Shown here: piece after piece, positions 1-4,960 of the stretch | Layout of the letters: the number at the start of each line of letters is the position of its first letter | How positions within the stretch are numbered: the stretch's first letter is position 1 | Assembly: GCA_002373875.1 (NCBI GenBank) | Contig: DFKQ01000053.1 | Coordinates: 1-9,330, forward strand | DNA: 9,330 nt | Reading direction: 5' to 3' | Source: Lachnospiraceae bacterium UBA3641 | GTDB taxonomy: Bacteria; Bacillota; Clostridia; Lachnospirales; Lachnospiraceae | Notes under the pieces: model-generated | Databases searched by the model: none | Seen by the model: the letters and a program-made list of their open reading frames with translations, nothing else | Told to the model about the DNA's origin: nothing | Program-made: the position numbers and the translations under genes

Positions 1-1642
1 ATGGTGCTACCGTGGCCGTGATGGTACCCGTTACGGTCTTCCCCATTTCAAGGGTCATGGTTGTGGGATTTACGCTTACTCCCGTTACCGCTACCGTCTC
101 AGGCTCGCCAAGCACCTGCTCGAACCGTCCTGTGTATGAACCTCCGCCCGATGGCGGACCCGTATAAATATCATAAAGAAGCTTGTTGCCCTCAACACGT
201 CCACCGTAAATATAGCCCGCAGTTGATTTGCGGTCATAGGATGCGATATTCTCTCCCGCAAGGCTGATTGTATATATTTTCTCCGGAAGAGTTACAACAA
301 GCTTACTGCCCGATATACCCAGATGGCTGAAATTCCTCTGCCAGTATCCATAATCCGATCCCCAGGTCTTCCATTTTGCATCGGAATAGGTCTTAATCAG
401 ATTACTTGTCCCGTTGGTAAAATCATAGGAGTATATATTCATGGGTTCCGATGCACCACCCGTGTAATAGTATCCTTTGCTACCGTACAGGGGCATTGTT
501 GAATTCATACCACCCCATACGACAGAATCATATTCATTGCCTGTCGTCAGGCCATACACGGAGTAACCGCCCGCATCCAGCCAATCCGAGCTCTTATGAT
601 TCTGCGCAATTACCGATTCGCTCTTTAAAAAATTGTCATACATACAGAAGAAAGCATATTGCCCGGTGGGATCATCCCAGGTATTATCGACATAATACTT
701 TTTACCGTTCAGGGTTACAACATTCCAGGCATGATTTATCCCGTCACTTGTAACGACCATACAGGAGAAATCCGGATCGACCTTATTTACAAGGTATGCA
801 TAAGCAAGAGAATAGCCCTGGCACACACAGTCATGGCTGACGAGGGCATCATATGCATCGAATTTGGACAGCGTCTTGTCATAATCAATGTGTGATACCA
901 GATAGTCATGAATATAGATAAGCTTCTGCAGATCGGTCCAGGACGGATCAACACCGGCAAGAATATCTTCCACTCTGCTGTTAAAGGTATCCACGTCGGA
1001 CAAATCGAATTCCGACGTGTCTGCCGAAAGGGTGAGACTGTTTATTTTATTACTGGAAGCGTATGAAGAATATGAATATGTGTTTTTTAAATAAAATAAT
1101 TCCGGATTAAGATTGACAACCCCGCTGAAAAGTGTCTTCACATCTGATATCGGCACATTTAAGTCCGATATATCAACAGTGATCGTTGTATCCTTCCCGT
1201 TCCAGTTCCTTGCCGCTTCCGTTATCTTATCAACGGCCTCCTTATAGCGGTATGTCCCGTCTCCGACCCCGTCGGCTTCTATTTCCTCTTCACCGGTCTC
1301 ATCCGGGAAGCTGCCTGCAGCTTCCTCCGGGAAATCTCCATTCTGGATGATATCATCAGCTTCTACAGTGATCCACTCCATACCGTCATTCCGGATCGCT
1401 TCCGGCACCTTTAAGCCTTCGTTCATGCCGGCATCTTCTGTCAGACCGTCGGATCCAATAAGCTCCGGCTCTTCAATAAGCTCCTCATCTTCATCTGCAA
1501 TGACAAGGGCATCCTCAATAAGTCCTTTTTCATCAGCCATTGCCAATACAGGTGTCACATCAGTAACAACCATGGCTGTAATAAGCATCAGTGAAGCAAA
1601 AACCCGTATCTTTTTCCCAAATGATCTGACATATACTTTCAT
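1..1642 (-). CDS. Exported transglutaminase-like surface protein with Ig-like domain (partial, 3' end outside window)
   Basis: The visible 547 residues begin with a signal peptide: basic MKVYVRSFGKKIR, then a hydrophobic core, and a likely cleavage site near VLA-MA at about residues 33-36. An acidic linker follows (about 37-130). A bacterial transglutaminase-core domain covers roughly 230-330. Its papain-like triad is visible as Cys274 in DCVCQGYS, His304 in NHAWNVV and Asp319 in YYVDNTWDD. A Tyr/Gly/Ser-rich, probably beta-rich region follows (about 370-505). At residue 518 a Big_2-type Ig-like domain starts (VTGVSVNPTTMTLEMGKTV) and is cut by the window edge. Members of this superfamily act as cysteine peptidases or transamidases on the cell surface; the substrate here is unknown. 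The start at 1642 is supported by a GAGG ribosome site about 8 nt upstream. The gene has its own promoter and looks monocistronic at its 5' end. Confidence 0.9.
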   Translation of the reverse strand, partial: MKVYVRSFGKKIRVFASLMLITAMVVTDVTPVLAMADEKGLIEDALVIADEDEELIEEPELIGSDGLTEDAGMNEGLKVPEAIRNDGMEWITVEADDIIQNGDFPEEAAGSFPDETGEEEIEADGVGDGTYRYKEAVDKITEAARNWNGKDTTITVDISDLNVPISDVKTLFSGVVNLNPELFYLKNTYSYSSYASSNKINSLTLSADTSEFDLSDVDTFNSRVEDILAGVDPSWTDLQKLIYIHDYLVSHIDYDKTLSKFDAYDALVSHDCVCQGYSLAYAYLVNKVDPDFSCMVVTSDGINHAWNVVTLNGKKYYVDNTWDDPTGQYAFFCMYDNFLKSESVIAQNHKSSDWLDAGGYSVYGLTTGNEYDSVVWGGMNSTMPLYGSKGYYYTGGASEPMNIYSYDFTNGTSNLIKTYSDAKWKTWGSDYGYWQRNFSHLGISGSKLVVTLPEKIYTISLAGENIASYDRKSTAGYIYGGRVEGNKLLYDIYTGPPSGGGSYTGRFEQVLGEPETVAVTGVSVNPTTMTLEMGKTVTGTITATVAP

Positions 1643-1681
1643 TTTCCATACCTCGTTAAAATGTTCCGAACAGTTACGATT

Positions 1682-1710
1682 ATTATAGCATTTCAGAATG
1701 CTTCCGTCTA
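1682..1710 (-). promoter_or_regulatory. SigA-type promoter of the transglutaminase-like gene
   Basis: On the minus strand there is a perfect -10 TATAAT (1682-1687) preceded by an extended TGC. A -35-like TAGACG (1705-1710, 4 of 6 consensus) lies exactly 17 bp upstream. The predicted start of transcription is near 1675, leaving a leader of about 33 nt before the ATG at 1642. Confidence 0.75.
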
Positions 1711-1768
1711 TAGATTTGTCATATCGGGATGCCTTTGTGACTTAAATTACCGGTTCCGTTCTCAGGGT

Positions 1769-1990
1769 TCATTCCTTGCGGATCTTGCTGCGTCCGTGAG
1801 GACATTCTCTTTCATTTTCAAGGAAAATTGTCGGGACTTTGGGAAGCATATCAAGAACCTCATCAGCTTTCTCAAGGGTCCTGCTGATGGTAAGCGTGCC
1901 TCCCGATACGATAAGGAGGTCAAAGTCCTCATAGCGGCTGTAGACAGACAGGCTGGAATACTGGTAGTCATATTGGCTGCCGGCTTCCAT
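1769..1990 (-). CDS. Small unknown ORF, in frame with and downstream of the membrane-protein stop
   Basis: This is a 73-residue reading frame from the ATG at 1990. It is not a typical independent gene: a TGAGG lies only 2 nt before the ATG, too close for a normal ribosome site, and no promoter is obvious. The frame is exactly that of the upstream 343-residue protein, and it stays open for the 14 codons between that protein's TAA (2033-2035) and this ATG. The peptide looks coding: codon use matches the neighbours, and it contains an ordered alpha/beta-like stretch, YEDFDLLIVSGGTLTISRTL followed by EKADEVLDMLPKVPTIFLE. That pattern loosely resembles the first lobe of LacI-type periplasmic-binding domains, but this is only a resemblance. 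It may be a separate small gene, a C-terminal part cut off by a nonsense mutation, a readthrough extension, or the remnant of a larger gene. Confidence 0.4.
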   Translation of the reverse strand: MEAGSQYDYQYSSLSVYSRYEDFDLLIVSGGTLTISRTLEKADEVLDMLPKVPTIFLENERECPHGRSKIRKE

Positions 1991-2032
1991 AACCTCATTC
2001 AGATAAAAATGATTCTCCGTGCCCCCGTTTCT

Positions 2033-3064
2033 TTAATATTCATCTTCGTCGCCGTATTCTTCGAGATTGTAATACTTCACGCCCTCTTCTTCATATTCCC
2101 TGTCATCATCATATTCCCCGTAATTATCGTACTCCCCGTAGGTTTCATCCCCGTAGGCATCGTCGGAATATTCGATATATTCATCTTCACCGTATTCATC
2201 ACCCGCTTCTTCCGGACCGCCGCTCTCCCCGGCATGCTCATCATAACCCTTGGGCTTTCTTATCATCAGCTCAAGCAAATGGGAGTGCTTTAAGATGAAC
2301 ACCACGACCAGCATAAAGAGGTGGGTGTAGAAGGCTCCGACCAGGTAATAATTACGCTCAAGGAGATACCCTTTAGAGAAGCCGTAATAGCACAGAAGGC
2401 CGGTAAGCAAAAGCCCCAGGATCAGAAGGTAGATGTTTTTCACCATGTTCTTAAGAGCATCGATAAAGTCCATAAATGACGCATCGAAGTAAACGAAACG
2501 GCCCACCATAAGGCCCAGGTAATAAAGGACCACCGGGTTGTATTCGCTGGCATCCCCGATATTGTTAAGATAGGCAAGGATAAAGATAACATAGAACATG
2601 CCCAGCATCCTCACGGTCGCCTTCTCGGTCCTGTCGATCTTCTTAAGGGGTATGAGGAGCTTGTCAAGGATTGAATTAAGCACGCAGGATAAGCATATGA
2701 GCAGGAGCAGGACGAAATCCTTCCAGCCTTCCCAGATGCTTATGAATGTTGAAAATCGCTCGTACTCGGCGCTTCCGACCTCGCCCTGCAAAATGGAATA
2801 AATATGGTTTATGATCACATATGCGCAGGAAAAGGACATGACCGAGGTTGCCGAGATTATCATCTCGTAAAACCGCTGTACCCGGTTATGGGACCTCTCA
2901 TATATGGCCCTCCTTCGGGCCTTCTTCTTCATTCCAAGTGTCGACAGCCTCACTCCTCCGAGGATGACAAGAATACACAGGATTACCCCTATGAGGGTAA
3001 CCAAAAGGAAGTTCAGCTTATCCGGCAGTGTAAAATCGGGATTTATGTATGCTTCTATGCTCAT
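2033..3064 (-). CDS. Multi-pass membrane protein with Tyr/acid-rich C-terminal tail, function unknown
   Basis: I do not recognise the family of this 343-residue protein. About six or seven hydrophobic segments are visible at roughly residues 17-39, 66-90, 112-134, 151-167, 177-192, 209-229 and 240-258. A basic loop (KKKARRR, 45-51) follows the first segment. By the positive-inside rule this puts that loop in the cytoplasm. The last 70 residues (about 274-343) are low complexity: 31 Asp/Glu and 14 Tyr, in repeats such as GDEYGEDEY and YGEYDNYGEYDDD. The start is well supported by AAGGAG about 7 nt before the ATG at 3064. The gene is divergent from the SCP2-like gene and lies upstream of the transglutaminase-like gene on the same strand. 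No catalytic motif is visible. The TAA at 2033 is followed by an open, protein-like frame, so the natural C-terminus is uncertain. Confidence 0.85.
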   Translation of the reverse strand: MSIEAYINPDFTLPDKLNFLLVTLIGVILCILVILGGVRLSTLGMKKKARRRAIYERSHNRVQRFYEMIISATSVMSFSCAYVIINHIYSILQGEVGSAEYERFSTFISIWEGWKDFVLLLLICLSCVLNSILDKLLIPLKKIDRTEKATVRMLGMFYVIFILAYLNNIGDASEYNPVVLYYLGLMVGRFVYFDASFMDFIDALKNMVKNIYLLILGLLLTGLLCYYGFSKGYLLERNYYLVGAFYTHLFMLVVVFILKHSHLLELMIRKPKGYDEHAGESGGPEEAGDEYGEDEYIEYSDDAYGDETYGEYDNYGEYDDDREYEEEGVKYYNLEEYGDEDEY

Positions 3065-3113
3065 GATTCAGCTCCTTAATGATCTTCCCTATAGTATACA
3101 CTACCAAGTCAAG

Positions 3114-3142
3114 GTGAAACGGGGAACCGTCCCCTGTTTCAC
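3114..3142. repeat. REP-like imperfect palindrome
   Basis: Outer arms GTGAAAC (3114-3120) and GTTTCAC (3136-3142) are perfect 7-bp inverted repeats. Inner arms GGGGA (3121-3125) and TCCCC (3130-3134) pair around the 4-nt loop ACCG, with one bulged T at 3135. From memory, the core GGGGACGGTTCCCC with GTTTCAC ends matches a dispersed palindromic repeat common in clostridial genomes, often linked to REP-associated Y1 transposases. Only one copy is present here. It lies in the predicted leader of the membrane-protein gene, about 50 nt before its ATG. Confidence 0.6.
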
Positions 3143-3205
3143 ATAAAGCCCGGGTTTTTTGTATGTTTTTTGTAATTAATTGTGAAAATTTAACAAAACA
3201 TCAAA

Positions 3206-3234
3206 ATAATACTAAATATTTATAAAATAATCAA
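3206..3234 (-). promoter_or_regulatory. Possible promoter of the membrane-protein gene
   Basis: On the minus strand TTGATT (3229-3234) and TATTAT (3206-3211) are separated by exactly 17 bp, matching the SigA consensus at 4/6 and 5/6. Transcription would start near 3199 and give a leader of about 135 nt that includes the REP-like palindrome. The region is very AT-rich, so a chance match is possible. No better-spaced promoter was found between the palindrome and the ATG. Confidence 0.4.
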
Positions 3235-3262
3235 AATATATCTGTTAATTTCTTTGATTGTA

Positions 3263-3271
3263 TGTTATAAT
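3263..3271 (+). promoter_or_regulatory. Extended -10 promoter of the SCP2-like gene
   Basis: The sequence TGTTATAAT contains a perfect -10 hexamer (3266-3271) with the upstream TG of an extended -10. The -35 region (TGTTAA at 3243-3248) is poor, as is usual for extended -10 promoters. Transcription would start near 3278, about 57 nt before the ATG at 3335. Confidence 0.55.
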
Positions 3272-3334
3272 CTTTATAAAGTCAGAAATTATTGTTTAAT
3301 TTTTGTTTTGCCTTTGAATTTTGGAGGTGACGTT

Positions 3335-3661
3335 ATGACATACAAGGAGATAGTGGACCGGGTTCGGGACGTGTTTGAATATGCGGATGCCCGGAATATA
3401 TTTGAGCATATAGCTATACAGATAAACATCACGGGTGAAGGAGCGGGCATCATGTACGTGGAGGTTGCCCAGCGTCAGGTCACCGTTGAACCTTACGATT
3501 ACTACGACAGGGACGGTCTTATCACCATCGACTCAAATGTCCTTCTCGATATCTGCGACAAGAAGTACACCCTGCGGCATGCTTATAAGCACGGGCTCCT
3601 CACCTATCAGGGCAATGAGAGGAAGTTCCTCGCATGCCTCAACAATATTGTTGTGCCGTAG
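3335..3661 (+). CDS. SCP2-like (sterol carrier protein 2 fold) small protein
   Basis: This 108-residue protein fits the small bacterial SCP2-like family. It has an N-terminal helix (MTYKEIVDRVRDVFEYADA), then beta strands carrying INITGEGAGIMYVEV, then the characteristic VEPYDYYDRDGLITID, and a C-terminal helical part with HAYKHGLLTYQGN. SCP2 domains bind lipids or other hydrophobic ligands in a tunnel; the ligand and role of these stand-alone bacterial versions are not established. It has no signal peptide, so it is probably cytoplasmic. The start at 3335 is chosen because TTGGAGGTG lies 5-8 nt upstream; an in-frame ATG at 3254 sits before the -10 box and has no ribosome site. The gene is transcribed alone and ends at a shared terminator with miaA. 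A degraded relative lies at 9150-9242. Confidence 0.88.
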   Translation: MTYKEIVDRVRDVFEYADARNIFEHIAIQINITGEGAGIMYVEVAQRQVTVEPYDYYDRDGLITIDSNVLLDICDKKYTLRHAYKHGLLTYQGNERKFLACLNNIVVP

Positions 3662-3671
3662 GACAGATATT

Positions 3672-3704
3672 ATAGTGAACGAAATATTTTATTTCGTTTA
3701 CTAT
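3672..3704. terminator. Bidirectional hairpin terminator between the SCP2-like gene and miaA
   Basis: A 14-bp stem joins ATAGTGAACGAAAT (3672-3685) to ATTTCGTTTACTAT (3691-3704) with one G-T wobble and a 5-nt loop. It is followed on the plus strand by TTATTTATT. It lies between the converging stops at 3661 and 3705, so it can serve both genes; the T-tract is better on the plus side. Confidence 0.75.
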
Positions 3705-4616
3705 TTATTTATTCAGGAATTCATCTATCATAAATGAAGCTTCCTTTACGGGATCGGCATCCATTTCAATCCAATGGATGTCTTTTCTTTTACGGAACCA
3801 TGTCATCTGCTCCTTGGCCAGGTGTCGGATCTCCATAAAGAGCTTGTCATGGAAGGCGGTAAATGCGGCCTCCGTACCTGCCCGGCCAAATTCCCCCCGT
3901 AAATACATAAGTATATACCGGTATTCAAGTCCCAGCTTATAGAGGAATTCATCTGTAGCCCCCTCTTCCCGAAGCCTCTCCACTTCCTCTATCATACCCG
4001 CTTCAAGACGTTTATCAAGCCGGACTCCTATTCTCTCATAAAGGACTTCCCTTGGCCATGTCACACCGATCACCAGGGTCTCATACCTCGGTTCCTTCGC
4101 CCTCTCACCGCTTTCACCGAGAAGGGCCTTCTCCACCGCCCTCTCGACCCTTCTCTTATTCTTAAGATCCACACGGTCAAGGGCTTCCGGAGCAAGTTGA
4201 CTTAATTGGTCGATGAGCTCATCAAGCGTCCTTGCCTCTATCTCCCTCCTTAAGGTCAGGTCCGGGCTTCCCTCATGAAGATTATAGCCGTCAACTATCG
4301 CGTTTATATACAGACCAGTCCCGCCCACGAGAAATGGTCGACCCTTCCGGTCAATAATATCGTCTATAGCCTCATAGGCCAGGCGCTGGTAATCGGCAAG
4401 GGAAAAGAATTCATTTGGCGAAGCCACATCCAACAGATGATGGGGGACTCCCCGCATCTCTTCCACGGTGATCTTACCGGAGCCAAGGTCAAGGCCGCGA
4501 AAGACCTGCCTCGAATCGGCAGATACTATCTCGGCCCCGAAATCCAATGCAAGCTCAACTCCTATATCACTCTTGCCCGATGCAGTTGTTCCAGTTATTA
4601 CTGTAAGTTTATCCAT
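3705..4616 (-). CDS. miaA: tRNA dimethylallyltransferase (tRNA A37 isopentenyltransferase)
   Basis: MiaA transfers the dimethylallyl group from DMAPP to N6 of A37 in tRNAs that read codons starting with U; it acts in the cytoplasm. At 303 residues it has normal family length. Visible motifs are the P-loop GTTASGKS (9-16), SADSRQVFRGLDLGSGK (32-48) with the catalytic-type Asp34, GVPHHLLDV (56-64), LVGGTGLYINAI (96-107) and QMTWFRKRK (270-278). The usual GYKE near position 230 is replaced by GLEYRY. The start at 4616 is chosen by homology, since MDKLTVITGTTASGKS is the standard N-terminus, but it lacks a good ribosome site (only AAAAGAA). The frame stays open for 59 codons upstream (to 4793), including a GTG at 4724, and encodes a hydrophobic stretch. 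It is not next to mutL or hfq, its common neighbours. No confident promoter is visible. Confidence 0.95.
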   Translation of the reverse strand: MDKLTVITGTTASGKSDIGVELALDFGAEIVSADSRQVFRGLDLGSGKITVEEMRGVPHHLLDVASPNEFFSLADYQRLAYEAIDDIIDRKGRPFLVGGTGLYINAIVDGYNLHEGSPDLTLRREIEARTLDELIDQLSQLAPEALDRVDLKNKRRVERAVEKALLGESGERAKEPRYETLVIGVTWPREVLYERIGVRLDKRLEAGMIEEVERLREEGATDEFLYKLGLEYRYILMYLRGEFGRAGTEAAFTAFHDKLFMEIRHLAKEQMTWFRKRKDIHWIEMDADPVKEASFMIDEFLNK

Positions 4617-4793
4617 TTCTGTTCTTTTATCCGCAAATCCATCTTTCCTGTCCTCACCCGGTTCTGAAGCTACTGATACGGCGCAGGCCCTTGCGCATTC
4701 CGTCCATACAAGCAATACCGTCACTACGAGCAGGCCGGTCAGAAGATCATCGATCGCCCCTTTAAAACTACCCTTACTCGTCAGCCAACATCC
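4617..4793 (-). other. Open in-frame 5' extension of miaA with a hydrophobic segment
   Basis: The miaA frame has no stop for 59 codons upstream of the canonical ATG, back to a TAA at 4794-4796. The peptide includes LLTGLLVVTVLLVW followed by TECARACAVSVAS, which looks like a membrane segment, then a hydrophilic linker. The only standard start in it before the MiaA domain is a GTG at 4724, without a ribosome site. It may be non-coding leader DNA, the residue of another gene, or a real N-terminal extension. I cannot decide which from the sequence. Confidence 0.3.
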
Positions 4794-4823
4794 TTATCTT
4801 TACCGCATCTACATCTTAGCAAA

Positions 4824-4853
4824 ACAAAATCCATGCCGCAACATGGATTTTGT
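4824..4853. other. Perfect 12-bp hairpin in the miaA/kinase divergent region
   Basis: ACAAAATCCATG (4824-4835) pairs perfectly with CATGGATTTTGT (4842-4853) around a 6-nt loop. On the minus strand the stem ends in T-rich ATTTTGTTTTGC, resembling a terminator or attenuator 5' of miaA. On the plus strand the following bases (CTTACC) are not T-rich. It may be an insulating terminator, a leader structure for miaA, or a regulator site. Confidence 0.5.
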
Positions 4854-4870
4854 CTTACCTTACAGATAAT

Positions 4871-4908
4871 AAACAGCTGTCGACACAGTCTGTTTCCTTT
4901 GAAAACAG
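4871..4908. promoter_or_regulatory. Possible operator repeats overlapping the kinase promoter
   Basis: The 6-mer AAACAG occurs at 4871-4876 and 4903-4908, with its complement CTGTTT between them at 4890-4895. The 8-bp palindrome TGTCGACA lies at 4878-4885. The last AAACAG overlaps the -35 box. This arrangement could bind a dimeric regulator, but the arms are short. Confidence 0.3.
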
Positions 4909-4927
4909 GCAGAAAATACACTATAAT
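4899..4927 (+). promoter_or_regulatory. SigA-type promoter of the kinase-receiver operon
   Basis: TTGAAA (4899-4904) and a perfect TATAAT (4922-4927) are separated by 17 bp. Transcription would start near 4934, giving a leader of about 27 nt. This position excludes the in-frame ATG at 4850 and supports the ATG at 4961. Confidence 0.85.
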
Positions 4928-4960
4928 AAAACAAATGAAATTATTATACGAGGAAACCGT

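Noticed and set aside
451..895. Two overlapping plus-strand frames
   Set aside because: They are antisense to the transglutaminase-core domain, which has an intact catalytic triad on the minus strand.
1661..2293. Plus-strand reading frame of 210 codons, very hydrophobic
   Set aside because: It is the antisense of the Asp/Glu/Tyr-rich tail; complementing those codons yields artificial Ile/Val/Phe-rich runs. No ribosome site, and the minus frames have better coding character.
3088..3112. TTGACT with TATACT or TATAGG as a promoter of the membrane-protein gene
   Set aside because: Spacing is only 8 or 13 bp, outside the usual 16-18 bp range.
3145..3160. AAAGCCCGGGTTTTTT as a terminator
   Set aside because: The CCCGGG palindrome has no room for a loop, so it cannot form a usable hairpin despite the T-tract. 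No plus-strand gene ends there.
3254..3334. Upstream in-frame ATG for the SCP2-like gene
   Set aside because: It precedes the -10 box at 3266-3271, has no ribosome site, and the family begins at MTYKEI with GGAGGTG just upstream.
4850..4960. Upstream in-frame ATG for the kinase
   Set aside because: It lies before the -35/-10 promoter (4899-4927) and has no ribosome site; the ATG at 4961 has both.
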